NCBI RefSeq assembly: GCF_010389155.1
Contig: NC_057768.1
Location: forward strand, 1,982,501-2,046,500
DNA length: 64,000 nucleotides
Direction: 5' to 3'
Source of the DNA: Erigeron canadensis
Lineage: Eukaryota; Streptophyta; Magnoliopsida; Asterales; Asteraceae
Part shown: positions 1-12,359 of the stretch, piece by piece
Layout of the letters: each line of letters begins with the position of its first letter
How positions within the stretch are numbered: position 1 is the stretch's first letter
Made by a program: the position numbers and the translations under genes
The notes under the pieces: generated by a model
Told to the model about the DNA's origin: nothing
What the model saw: the letters and a program-made list of their open reading frames with translations, nothing else
Database searches by the model: none

Positions 1-47
1 TTGACATAAGAAGGAAGCATACCTGAGTTGCTAAGTAGTTAAGGACA

Positions 48-890
48 TAAATTTCGGTATTTCGGTCAAGGATTGGTATACGAAATATCGTTTTTTTCGG
101 TGGTATTTTGGTAATTCTAATATATATATACATAAATAAGAATAAAAGATAAAACCTGGAAGTGCTGAAACAGAAATCACATTGCTGAAAACAGAAAAAT
201 GGATTGCTAAAAACAAAATGCGGAAAACACTTAAACTGAAAAACAGACTTGAGCAAGCAGAAAACAGAAGTCCAAAAACAGAAAACAGAACGTCTACATG
301 AAACTGAAAAAAAGAATTGCACATTACAAAACAATGAGCAGCCAACATCCAACTGAAAGTTTAACAAACTGAAAGTTTAACAAAGTCATAACTGAAATCA
401 CAATTCTTGAAATTCTTCTTCCGAGTCCACATTAGCCAAGGCATCAACATCAACCATAGTATCATCCTCATGTTCATCATCATCTTTGTTGCTGATTGTT
501 ATTTATGTTGTTGCTACTTCATAAAATAGAAATTAAGATAGAAAATAAGATACAAAAACCTAATTGATGTTTATGCTGCTGCTTGAAGTCTGCTTGAAGT
601 CGCTACTGCTACTACTTCGAATCTTGATCTAATCGGTTTTTATGAGAAATTAGGTTTCGGTTGTTTTTTTTTGGTGGGTTTTATTACTCATGGGTTTAAT
701 GGGTTTAATTGACATGTGGGCTATTAAAAAGAAAAAGCAACTCATTTATTTTATTAAGCTAGGCCCAAAAGAGAGAAAAAATCACTAATTTCATTGAAAT
801 TTAGATAGTTGATTTTCGGTCAAAACCACCGAAATATTCGGAAACGATAAAAAAACCAAAATTCAAAACCGAAATATCACCGAAATTGAT
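48..890. repeat. TIR-type repeat rich in TTTCGGT, copy 1
   Basis: The left end (AAATTTCGGTATTTCGGTCA) is inverted at the right end (CGGTTTTGA..., ATCACCGAAATT). Both ends carry repeated TTTCGGT/ACCGAAA. It separates the protease remnant from the few Copia bases at the window edge, so it is an insertion. The target duplication is not clean (aaggacat against gataacat, 5 of 8), which would fit a decayed hAT-like element. No coding capacity is evident. Confidence 0.5.
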
Positions 891-2259
891 AACATAGCTG
901 AATTATTGCACATGTGGTTCGTTGTTGCGTTGTCCATATACCAAGTCTAATTAGGATTAAAAGACATCATCCGAAGGCATAATCGATGTTGGTGGGCGTG
1001 GAATAGTAATCCTGTTCAGACACATATGATGCTAATGGAGCTGGTCCAAGTATCCCTGGATAGCGTGACGGTGGTTGAGTCAGGGGAACAACAGTAGGAT
1101 AGGGGCATGGTGGAATAGGCCATTGAGGATGATACAGAACCTGCCATTGCTGCCATTGAGGTGTAACATACCAAACTTTTCGTGTTTGACTTGTTGACTA
1201 TTCCATTAGTTAACATTAGGTTTCGTTAAGTTATGTGACCTAAACGGGATCATGTGATTAAATGCTTATGTGTTTAATATGTTAAATGAAAGTAATTAAA
1301 GTAAAGTTAAGAAAGTCAAGTGTTTGTTAGATTGTTAAGTTCCCAGGTAGGAAAGTTAAGCTAAGAATGCGACGTTTAGAAGTCTAGGGACTTAAAATAT
1401 AACTTAAGAAGGTGATGGCCAGAGGTTAAGTGGCATTTAGGCATCCCTAACTGTCATTCTTCTGCTCTCATACGTGTGATACACCCCAAGCCGCCCCTTC
1501 TCTCAATTCCAAGCAATTCCATCCAATATCTATTCGTTTCGTGGTGTTTCGAGCAAGTTTTGTTAAGATTTCGAATCCCCTAAGTCATCTACAGGTAATA
1601 TGGGTGATTTTCCTTTGATCTCTGACCTTAAGAGTCGTATATGTGAATTCGATCTGGGCCATGGGGTTTGGGTTGGGTTATATTGCAAAACGTGTATCGA
1701 TTTCATGTTATTCGAGTGATCAAATCAGTGATTTATGTTTGTAAAGGATCAAGGAGGAATCAATTGATGGTTTGAAGTCATCAATTGTGTTTTAAAAGAG
1801 GTCAATTTCATGTCTCCAGTACGGGGTAAGGGTTTGGGTTCAAATGGAAATCGTTTAGAGCAAGTAAGGTTAGAGTTTTGCTCATCGGAGCCCGATATGC
1901 AGAGCATGGAATTTCCATGCGGAGCATATTTTGAATTTTGGTACATATGTAAACGCATGAAATTCCCTGACTTTTGAAAACTCAAAATATGCGGCATATT
2001 TTGGCCATGCGGAGCATATTTGCCCAGTTTGGTACTTTTGACTTGTTTAGCTTATAGATCGATCTTATACTCGTTCTAGGTTGTCGAGAGGACTTAGCAA
2101 GCACTGTAAGACGTACCTAACTCATTATTGAGCGAACTGAGGTAAGATAACATCTTTTATCACATGAGGGACAACAAAACATAGTTTTCATAAGTTAACT
2201 TCCCCAAATGAATGGTTATATGTTTATATGTATTCGGGAATGAATGGGAGGTTATTATG

Positions 2260-2671
2260 ACCGAAATTTCGGTGTTTCGATCAAGGATCGGTAAGCAAAA
2301 TACCGGTTTTTTTCAGTGGTATTTCGGTAATTTTAATATCATGTAAAATATTATATATAATTATATATATACCAAAAAAATCACAATTATACACAAATAG
2401 TAGTTGTATTAATTAAATACTTAATCTACATATCAAAAGCCAAGCTTAAAAGTGTCAATACTTAATACTTGCAAAAATTAGTGTTTCCTATGTTGTATTT
2501 AAGTTTGGACAAAAATAAAAAATAAAAAAAAAACCCTGGAAAACTGGTATACCACCGAAATTTGGACCGAAATTTGACCGATTTCACCGAAATTTGACCG
2601 AAAATCCTGGTAACGAAATTATCTTACTCGTATACCAGTGGAGGACCGAAAACAGGTATACCACTGAAATT
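2260..2671. repeat. TIR-type repeat rich in TTTCGGT, copy 2
   Basis: It begins CCGAAATTTCGGTGTTTCGA and shares CAAGGATYGGTA, the following TTTTTTTC and GGTATTT(C/T)GGTAATT with the repeat at 48-890. The right end is full of inverted ACCGAAATTTGACCG copies. It is about 410 bp and non-coding, and it lies inside the 3.8-kb LTR. The exact edges and target duplication are not resolved. Confidence 0.5.
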
Positions 2672-2689
2672 AACTACTTAGATTATGAG

Positions 2690-3115
2690 ATTGATTATGG
2701 TTACCATTGATAATGAATGGTAATCTTATGCATGCTATGATGAAATGAAATGTGTATATGTTATGTTATGTTGATACGATGGAATAAGGTATGTGATACT
2801 ATGAAATGTTTATGATGTAAAGATAAGATGATATGATGTTAATACGATATAATGTTGTGTTAATGCAAAGATATGATGCTATAATGCAATTCATGATATG
2901 ATAACGCATTGTTATGATGTTACGATAATAAAATGATATGACGATATGTTGCTATCATGTTAAGATGATATGATACTTATATGACATGATAATATGATGT
3001 TACTATGAAATAACGATATGATGACATGAATGATACTGATCTAATATGATATGACGATGTGATGTTAATATGTGATGACGATATGTTGATGTATATATGT
3101 CATATAATTAATTGC
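2690..3115. repeat. Degenerate ATG/GATATGATG-rich tract
   Basis: Over about 425 bp the words GATATGATG, ATGTTA and ACGATATG recur with no fixed period, giving an ATG-dense, C-poor low-complexity tract inside the 3.8-kb LTR. There is no open frame of interest on either strand. Confidence 0.6.
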
Positions 3116-3294
3116 ATGGCTTGATTACCTAGTCATTAGACTTCCATGGGTTTGCCATGACACGTACACGATTAAGGGCCCTAAAGTAAAGAAAGATGTA
3201 TGTGATTAGTTTAGGTGAAAGTGTAGCCTAAGCTAATATAAAGTAAAGAAGGATGAAAGTGATTAGTTTAGGCGAAAGTTTAGCCTAAGCTAAT

Positions 3295-3769
3295 CTTGGT
3301 TTTAATAAGCGTGCCTGAAGCGCTAGGCGCAAGCCTTGGAGCTTTTTAGTACCCAAGGCGCAGCGAGCGCTTTTTGGGCTTTTTTGTGAGCCTAAGCGCT
3401 AAAAGGCGCTAAAAAGCGTGAGCTTTTTGTACACAAGGGGATTTTTTTTTAGAAGTAAGTAATTTTCTTTTTCTTACCTCTTCTTTGTCAACAAGATTGA
3501 TCTCTTCTTTCTGTTTCCTCAATGAGAGCAACAATATTTTGAGAGTTTCGTTTCAAACACCAAATTTGATCAAAGCCCGACTTAAACTAGTATCTTACAG
3601 ATGTTGTTTTGCTATTTTATGTGTTATAAATACTATATAAATAATTTATAAATTTGTTTCATAAGCGTGCGCCTCGCGTACGAAAAGCTCACCGCTTTTG
3701 CGCTTGGCGCTTTGCGCTTCCGAAATGGACCCTATCGCTTTTGTGCGCTTATCGCTTTTTAAAACCAAG
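3295..3769. mobile_element. hAT-type MITE (475 bp)
   Basis: The terminal inverted repeats are CTTGGTTTTAATAAGCG on the left and CGCTTTTTAAAACCAAG on the right. They are flanked by a perfect 8-bp duplication, AAGCTAAT, at 3287-3294 and 3770-3777. The sub-terminal regions are packed with GCGCTT/AAGCGC words. An 8-bp duplication is the hallmark of the hAT superfamily. There is no transposase. It sits inside the 3.8-kb LTR and so is younger than it. Confidence 0.85.
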
Positions 3770-3998
3770 AAGCTAATATAATCAAGAAGTCTCGAACATA
3801 AGTAAAGTTGTGTTAAGCTTAACCCATGCCAGTTTTTCGGAGCTTTTCGGAGCTAGTGTGTAAGTGGTCACGTGGTGTGGGAATCTAGATACCTCCCCGT
3901 GGCATAGTTATGTTTGAGTGTATCCGAGTGGAGTAACTAACTACTACACGCGCAAAGTTTAAACGGTAACTCAATTGGATTGACTTTGTCTTTCGTTA

Positions 3999-4256
<258 letters not shown>

Positions 4257-5832
4257 CTACCCATCAAGTCGGGTGTGAGGACTCCATGTAAGGTCTTATG
4301 GCCGCCTACACACAACACCACATCCCTAAAATAAGTGGCTTATATCACATAGCCTACGTCTAGACAAAAGAAAAGTAAAGAAATAAAGAAAGATGAAAAG
4401 TAAAGCTTTATGATGTTAGACACAATTAGGACTATGATGGATCCTAATGTATTAATTTATGTACGTTGTTTAAATGTTATGATATGCTTTTGATCATGTG
4501 TGACATGATAGACACCATAGGAAAGTGTTGATCCTATTGTGTTATGATTATTATGTGATATTAACAATTATGAAATGATTTTGTTAATATATAATGAATC
4601 GGTAAATTTTTCAAATTCATGTTCAGGTTAAGCAGGTTTGGGGTTTGGGCTATTGAAAGACTTAGCTTGGTGAGGCGGGTAGTTGCTATGAAAAAGACAT
4701 GTAGTTACCTGTTACCCCGCTTAGTCATTTATGTTGGCCATAATGATGTTGGCTACTTTTATTAAGACTTATGTAACATTTATGTTGGCATTCATGTTGG
4801 TGCCAAATCTGGATTATCTTATATTGTTTTGATGATATGGACGTAGTAACACCACTTTTTATAAATGAACTATCCGTTACGGATTAGTTATGTTTTAAAG
4901 GTTCTGTTTCCGCATTTCTAAACGCCGTTAGGCAAAAGCTTTTGAAAATCCAGTTTTTAAAATGACGGGTGTTACATGAGGTGAGTAGCCAAAGTTACCA
5001 AAGTTGGAGTTCCCATTATTATCACGTCCACGACCACAATCCCTGTGTCGTCCACCCCTGCCGGCCACGATAGTCATAACCGCGGCCCTCGTTGTTTGGT
5101 AGTTGGGGATCGGTAGCTGATGAAGTGGTATTCTAACCGGAGCCGGAGGGGTCGAGGTTGGTGCAGGATGGTATGTGGTAGCTATGAGATTGGCACTTGC
5201 TGCTTGACGGGCTTTGCAAACTTCTTCGAGAACAAGGCGAGATCTGGCGGATTCAAAAGTGGAAATGGTGGCCGATTATTTAAGGGCAGTATCCACGTAT
5301 CATACTCAACACTGAGGCCTGTAATCAATTGGAGAACTAAGTTTGAATCTGCTCGGGGCATCAACATTAGAAAGTTGATCAGACAGATATTTCAATTCTT
5401 GACAGTATACCGAAACGGACTGGAAGTCAAATAACTTGGTGGTGCTAAATTTTGTTCAAGATATACCGCCCGGGTCGGTTTGTTGTCGAGAATAATACGT
5501 GCAAGAGCAGCCCAAGCATATCTGGATGAAGAATGGTTATCAACAGATTTGGTGTGATCGTACTGTAAATCCACTGAAGTGCAATGGCATCAAGACAAAG
5601 CCATTCCGCATGAGAAGAAAGGATGCGGTTGAAGAGGATTCTGTAGCAAGAGGAGTAAGGTGATCCAAGACTTTACACGCAGTGCACTATACCTTAAAAA
5701 GAGCCATCCATGAATTATAGTTACCTTCTTCGCTATCAAGGGTGATCGGGATGTGGTTGCGGATGTTGGTGACGGTTTTTGCAGGGTGGAAAGGTGTGGT
5801 GGCTGCCTGTTGTCTTTGTCGGAGCCGGCCAT

Positions 5833-6046
5833 AATTATAGAAGTGCGTGGAGAGGGAAAAAGTAATTAGGGTTTTGTAATTAGGGTTTGGAAAATAACAA
5901 GAAGGCTTTTTGTTAATTCACGAACGGATATGGATTTGAATAAAGAGGGGGTCGGTTGGTATGGATTTGACTTTTCGTGAAGCAGCCATAACCCAAATTC
6001 GATCGGAAAAAAAAATAAAAATTAAGAAGGATATGCCTGGTCTCCA
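5833..6046 (-). other. Copia leader between LTR and gag
   Basis: About 210 bp between the LTR end and the first gag ATG (5832). It holds the damaged primer-site remnant next to the LTR and no other recognisable feature. Confidence 0.5.
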
Positions 6047-6537
6047 TGTAAGATGATAATGAATTCCTTTGGGGTTTTCCCTTCTCATTGACATTAATTT
6101 ATAGAATTACAAATTACATTCGACTACCTTAGAACTATGACATAATCTAAACTAACACAATATACCATATACACGGTCTAATAAAAATTATCGAAAGCGA
6201 TTATACCATCCCCATGCTACTTGCTCAAAGGATATTGTTGATTCTTAGATGAGATGCAAGATTTTATTGGATATTGGAATTAATAGGTCAGTACGGTGGT
6301 CGTAAGTTGAATTTAGAAGTTAAGCAATACGATGTTGCAGTGACTTAATAAACAATCAAATAATGCACATCTTAATGTGCACGACATAGACCTAGTCATA
6401 TGGACATAACAGTCTGATGGTGTGTACATCCTAGAAAATCCAAAAACTCTCAATCGCCAAAGTATAAGGCCAGTCTCACATGTCACATGGCCACAATAAT
6501 GAAATTTATCAGGTATTGAGTGCATATATATTCAACA
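6047..6537 (-). repeat. Copia 5' LTR
   Basis: On the minus strand the segment begins TGTTGAATATATATG and ends CATCTTACA, the TG...CA form of a Copia LTR, 491 bp long. Directly after it comes TGGAGACCAGG. This looks like the usual TGGTATCAGAG-type initiator-tRNA primer site with a few bases lost. The gag start follows about 200 bp later. The partner LTR lies outside the window, so the target duplication cannot be checked. Confidence 0.65.
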
Positions 6538-6620
6538 GCTTCTAACTTTGTAAGTATCTTAAAGTGACATAACCTAAATCTGGTATTAGATAGCTGAACT
6601 ATAGAAGATTTTAGTCAAAC

Positions 6621-9600
6621 CTGAATTGCATTCTGCATGGAAGTGACATCCCGAAATTCAACGAAGCCAAAACAGATTCCCAGCTGCTGGTCAAATAATA
6701 AAGGAACATCAATTCACTACATAATTATAACAATTATCCCATGATATATGTGTCAATTACATGAACCAACCTTATTACTTCTGACTTGTATTCCTCCTTG
6801 CTTAATAGGTCCAAATTTCTTAAACTCCATCTCAATCTGAGGTACTGTCGCGTTTAGAGGCAAATTCCGAATATGAACAGAATGACCATCACCTATATGG
6901 AGTAACCACAGTACAGGAAAGAATAAATCAAGGACCGGAACTGTTCAAAAACTGGTCCGGACCAATATAACTAGAGGACCAATCTCGAACAGGCACAAGC
7001 ACACTAGACAAGACAGGACATAACCGAACCTTTACAGGCTACTTTGGACAAGTTCTTAAGTTGAGAGTTTTAAAAAATAGCAGGTCTTGGTTTTAATTTC
7101 AAGAGGCGGTTCTTCACGTCCGGACAGAAGAAATTCTAACAACAATTTTCCCAAACCCGAAAAGACCGTCATTTTATAATTATAATTTTACATTGTAAAA
7201 CCTCAAGATTATGTTTAGTCCAAGATTGAGTCTGGAATTAAACCGGAACCATATGGTTACTATAAATCAGTCCATTATCCATTCCACTACAAATTTATAA
7301 TTTTCCAGTTTCATTTCAGTTCGCTCTAGTCCAATTTCAAATTGAGAAATAGATGTGGTTTTAATTTCCGTTTTAAAGAGAGGTGATATTAACTTGATAA
7401 TGTTTACCTTCATCTTGAAGATTACTGCTATCAGGAGAACTAATGCTACTCGAAGCCATAGGTGCAGACACTTCTGGTGGTGGACCTTGTGCCACGGTAG
7501 CAACTGATTTGTTTTCAGGTTTTGTAGGCGTTGACTTTAAAGTATTGGCAGGAACATTAGCTTTAGTTGACCCTGGACCTCCCTTCTTTGTATGTGAATT
7601 GAGAATCGATGCATAAGACTTTTTAGGAGTATCTTCCATGGCAGTTGAAGAAATAGATTCTGTTAAAACCAATATGTTGTTCTCAATCGGATGAGGTTCA
7701 GATTCAGCTAAATTACTTTCCTTAACCAACGGTCCCCCAATTTCCGAAATATCTCGAGCTCCTTCCTCAACACTGTTAACTACTTTATGAACACTAGCAA
7801 GGTTTGGCAATGGGGAATCGATAGCGTGAGGAGCATCTAGAACAACATAGTCAAACAAATGTGTCAAAGGTTTCTGCCAACTAGAAGTCAGGATTAATAA
7901 ATGAAGTTAGACATAAATAAAGGTGCACCTGGGATCGAGGACTTTGTTTGGTTCTCGTCTGTACCTTCAACTATCACATGACTGTCCTCCATTGGCCTGC
8001 TATCCTCTACATACCTGAAAACATCATTTAGCACAAAGTAACCTTTGTCTTGTGGGGCTAGGAAAAAGCTTTGTATGAATTTCCTTCTTAAGTTATCCTC
8101 CTTCCTTGTTAAGTACCCAGTTACCAAAACAATCACCCCATCTTTGTAGGACTCCTGAGCATCAGCAGTTTTTATCTCAGCCTTGTAGGCTGTATAATCC
8201 ATTGAACATATTTTGTCATTGATACCCTGCTCCAAAAAAGAAGAAAACTTATGTTATACTCAGTATTGGTTATCTAATGTTTTATGAACAGACAATAGTA
8301 GGACCTCAAAATAAACTTTATTTGGTTATTTTGCAACAGGTGTATTTATTTATGTGTCTTTGTTTTCATAACTGTAGTCTTTCAAAAAGCAAGGGGACAA
8401 GTCTCTTTATCCACATTGACATTAAATATTCAAGTACTATGTACCCTAGTTTCTAACTACAAAAAAGATACTAGAAAGGCTTGAGATACACATTAGATAA
8501 TTATAGTAATCACAGGAGAACAATAGTCATAAACTATGAAGAGTCAGCAAACTTAAGCCCTCTTGGAGCTTTTAGATCCTAGACATATAACTTCTCCTGT
8601 GTCTGCAAGCTAACACATATGATTGATAAAAAAATGAAGGCAACCCGGAAATTTTCCTGTTTAATTGTTGGAACCTCCCCTTGCATGAATTAATTTGTTC
8701 TTTTACTTCCATATTAATCACAGGCACACATAGAAAACTGCTTGCCACACCAAATATCTTGCTATAAGCACCCGCCCCGGATTGACAAGATAGCTCCTTT
8801 TCTTTCTTTGCTTCCTAGTACTCCCTCCGTCCCATTAAATGTGTCCAGTTTTGAATACTCAAAGTCTATTTTTTATAAGTTTGACCTTAAATATTTTTTA
8901 TTGGATTATATAATACTTGACAAAAGTTATACCCAATGAAAACACATCTAAACCTCAACCTATTCATATAACTTTCATCAAGTATTATGCAATACAAATT
9001 AAAATATATTAGGTCAAAGTTGTAGAAAAAAGACTTTGAAAATTCAAAACTGGACCTTATTAATGGGACAGAGGGAGTAATTTATTTTGTAACCCACATC
9101 CTGACATCATTCTATTCGAATAGACAATTCCTACATTATACAAAGCACAAGACTAACACCAAACGTTACAACCTATTAACACCGTCTCTTTATAAGCTTC
9201 AAGTAATTCTTGAGATATTCAAATAGTAGCCTGATAACCTTATCCAATTCAGAAGAAAAAAAAAACATATTCTAACTCTAGAAGAAAAATAATGATTATT
9301 AACACTAAGTTGCTACTATTCTCTATAAGCTCGGATCCTGATTTATAAAAGAACCATCACCAAAATGGCAAAACTGTCATTCCCTCGGTCCAGCTATGAA
9401 TAGAAATTGCGTGTGTTGTTCCAAAATAAATGCAACATTTCCATTTTTAGTAAGATGTAATAAAAATAACCTCTTTACTCATTAGCAGCAATCACAGGAT
9501 GCAACTATCGTTGATTTTGGACCAATAGTATTATTATTTTCTAATGTATTAAGAGCCGGTTAGCGTATTTGAGTACTACTGTACTAGTCACAGACTCAAT

Positions 9601-10241
9601 GAAGGATCAATGGAATAGTTAGTCCCAACATACTGGATGCCAATATAACACATTAACACCTAATATAGAAGGTCAACAGAGCGTGATTACACAAAAAAAA
9701 AGAATTATAATCCACAAATGAATTTGTAGTGTTAACTTATGTTCCAACCAACATCACAAGTTGCCTGCATGAAACAATGTGCATATTTTATAATTGACAT
9801 ATCCAATCATGCACAACAATTCAGGTTGACCTTTAGTGATTCATGTGCTCATCAATTATGTATACATTACAATGTATATAGGATATGTTTTTCTGTAAAG
9901 TTTGACCCACCTTGCTCCTTATCATATACTGAACTGTAATAGATGCTGTGATAAATTGTTCAGATAACAAGGAACGTAAAATATTCATCTAGCGAATAGC
10001 ATAAATAATCTTAAAAGCATACATAAAAAGACCTAGCAAGGTTGAGTCAACCTACCTTCATGGTAGTCACGGTTATCATTGCACCATCTTCATCTGGTCT
10101 ACTTATAAAACTTGAGTCTTGATAAAATTTGTGAACCATATCTGGGGAGTGATGAAGTATATGATAGTACTGATCGACGAAGGCATTGCCAACCACTTGT
10201 GAACTAGGAGTGGTTAATGGAGATTCAGTTTGTGTTGCCAT
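6621..10241 (-). CDS. G3BP-like protein: NTF2-like domain plus RRM (3' end missing)
   Basis: Plant G3BP-like proteins bind RNA and join stress granules. The exons I can place are 10241-10056 (62 codons from ATG; starts MATQTESP, then VGNAFVDQYYHIL of NTF2), 8226 to 8015 or 7929 (GINDKICSM...ADAQESYKDGVIVLVTG...FFLAPQDKGYFVLNDVF, the rest of NTF2), 7880-7408 (acidic linker with KKSYASIL, a conserved G3BP motif), 6892-6771 (RRM first half, HSVHIRNLPLNATV, RNP2) and 6686-6621 (ICFGFVEF, RNP1). The splice sites at 10056, 8226, 7408, 6892, 6771, 6686 and 6621 are consensus and phase-compatible. The join between exons 2 and 3 is doubtful (see findings). The final exon (end of RRM and RGG tail) is not found before the window edge, and a Copia element begins 84 bp after the last donor. 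It may be a gene with a very long last intron or a truncated pseudogene. Confidence 0.82.
8821..9077. mobile_element. Stowaway-type MITE (257 bp) in a G3BP-like intron
   Basis: It begins CTCCCTCCGTCCCATTAA and ends TTAATGGGACAGAGGGAG, with long inverted repeats (over 40 bp, including TCCAGTTTTGAATACTCAAA) flanked by TA on both sides. TA duplications and CTCCCTCCGT ends are typical of Stowaway/mariner MITEs. A second copy of the same length is at 53911-54167. Confidence 0.88.
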
Positions 10242-10498
10242 CCAGCTAAATGTAGCACCGACAATATATCAGAGATAACTGGAACAAAATATGGAAGATG
10301 TTGGATGCACCTAATCTGAAGAAGCGAACTGAAAGTGTATGTTTGTTAATAAAATATGAAAACAACCATGACAACAAATGTCATCCACTACTCCAATCAC
10401 CATATCAAAAACCTATTGTGTACCATGATACTTTTCAGGCTCATTATCTGATGCAGAACTGATGCGAGAGGGAGAATCAATATAGGAGAAGTGGAGAT

Positions 10499-10643
10499 TT
10501 AAGTATTAGAGTAAAACAAATAGAATAAGATCTTGATCATTGTATCAAGATAAAACTGATGCATGAAGATTTTCATGATGCACAATGATTCCAGTTAAGA
10601 GAAAAGGATTGTTTTATTTGTTTTACTTTAACAGTTGTTTTAT
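10499..10643. repeat. Small TIR repeat, copy in G3BP-like intron 1
   Basis: The left arm GTATTAGAGTAAAACAAATA is inverted at the right end (TTTGTTTTACTTTAACAG). The core holds TGATGCATGAAGATTTTCATGATGCACAATGATT, described here in two pieces: TGATGCATGAAG and ATTTTCATGATGCACA. The same core and arms recur at 49056-49239, so this is a dispersed family. No target duplication was resolved. Confidence 0.55.
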
Positions 10644-12223
10644 TTGAACAAGAACCTCAGGTTAATTTGTGGTTAGGCTTATCGTCCAGATAAATACAAC
10701 TCTTACACTGGGTATTCACAAAGACCTTTTTTGAAAATACCTTCTTAATTACGTTCTTATATCTTATCAGATGGTTAACATCTCCTTTCAAATATTGAAA
10801 GATATATGAATATATGATTACTATTGACAGATTTGTTTCTTCTGAGTTTGGTCTGTTTGGTTTTACTGAAAATGATCTTTTAAAAGATTAAAGGATATAT
10901 GACTACTATTAACATATCTTTTCTTTTGAGTTTGGTCTTTTTGGTTTCACTGAAAAAGATCTTCGAACATGTACTTTGCTCCACAAAATGATGGAGCTAA
11001 CTGAGTATCAAGGTTATTAGCAACAAGGGTTCTTTCTACTCTGCACTCATTGCTAGCAAGGAGCTCAAAAAAGAAGAAATTGAGCATCCCCCTCCTTATC
11101 CTCGCTGACTGTAACATAAAATCAGCTCATATATGTTTCTAAACACTTTTTTTTTACTAAACTAAAATGAAACCGAATCTTTTTGTTCACTACTATTATT
11201 TTGACTTTGTCCAGATTTTTTAATCTGTCAAAAATGGTGTCCTCCTACAACGCACAAATTTACATCAAAGAAGGAAAAACATTTTTAAAAGGACAATCAA
11301 TGAGAAACCATGAAATCCAATACCAGAAAAAGATTGTGACTCAGCATTCAATCATTCACTAACTTCGAAGATCACATAAAATGAAAGTGACTTAACAAGC
11401 TGAGTCCTTTTTTAGTTTAGTCAAAGAATACTCAATAACCTAAATAAGAGAATTGTTTGTCATAATGAACAAGGATATGCAAGCATCTATTCAAACCCTT
11501 CCTTCTGAATTCCAAGCTAGCACCTAAATTCAAAAAAGAGGACACCGAGCGGCGGGTTAACAGCCTCAAAACTTACTTGATGCAGACACACAAAAACACC
11601 GCGCTTAGTTCTCATGTACATGTCACTTTTCTGCCAAATAAACTAGTTGATACGAAAACTTATAGCAGACCACCTATGTTTTCTTTCCTACAACAAAAGG
11701 ATATCAAAGTCTACAACTTGATGGCAACATTGCAAGCTCATTACGACAATCACAAAACTCTCGTTTCCACTTCTCATACAATATATATAACCTTACCGTC
11801 CTGTCCGTCCACCATCACTTTTTTAACCGCCAACAAACTCCGCCACATTTTACGATGGTCATCAGTCATCTAGTTATGCTTATGCATTAGATTTAGACTC
11901 ATTTCCATAGAACCGCCCCCCTAGGTTTCGGTTAGCCTTCAAATACTATATCGTGGGATACCTATATATATATATATATATATACGCGCATTGTATATTT
12001 ATGATAATAATAATAATAATAACAAATTATATAAAACACAAAAACTATGAGATCCATCAACCAAATAGTACATGTTTGCAGCAACAAAGAGCAGAATCGC
12101 AATGTCGATAACACGAATAAATTAAAAATATGCAGACAGAATATAAAACCCTAAATATTATTAATATTATGAATAGTTATGAAGAAAATGAATTAAAAAA
12201 AAAATGGGGGGCATTGGAATTAC

Positions 12224-12315
12224 CTTGAATTTGGGTTGTTTAACAAAATCTATGAGAGATCAAAGAGAAGTGAATGTAGATTTCTTATTTTGATTTATTG
12301 AAAGCTGGAGAGATT
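12224..12315 (-). other. Probable 5' UTR exon of the G3BP-like gene
   Basis: On the minus strand a pyrimidine/AT-rich leader ends CAACCCAAATTCAAG followed by the donor GTAATT (12223). The matching acceptor TTTAG lies at 10246, four bases before the start ATG. A non-coding first exon followed by a 2-kb intron is inferred. The 5' limit is set from a TATA stretch about 25-40 bp upstream and is approximate. Confidence 0.5.
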
Positions 12316-12332
12316 TGAGAGTTGCGGGAAAA

Positions 12333-12356
12333 TAAAAATATATATATATATATAAA
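12333..12356 (-). promoter_or_regulatory. TATA stretch upstream of the G3BP-like gene
   Basis: A run of TATATATATATA followed by TTTTTATT on the minus strand lies just upstream of the presumed 5' UTR exon, at a suitable distance for a core promoter. It is also a simple TA microsatellite, so its role is only inferred. Confidence 0.35.
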
Positions 12357-12359
12357 ATG

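Noticed and set aside
31..348. 105-codon minus-strand frame at the window start
   Set aside because: It lies wholly within a TIR repeat and is Phe/Ser-rich by composition.
4985..5100. Gly/Arg-rich minus-strand stretch as the missing RGG exon of the G3BP-like gene
   Set aside because: It lies in line with Copia gag ([20 protein letters not shown]) and continues across the LTR insertion as QWQQWQVLYHPQW, so it is the gag tail.
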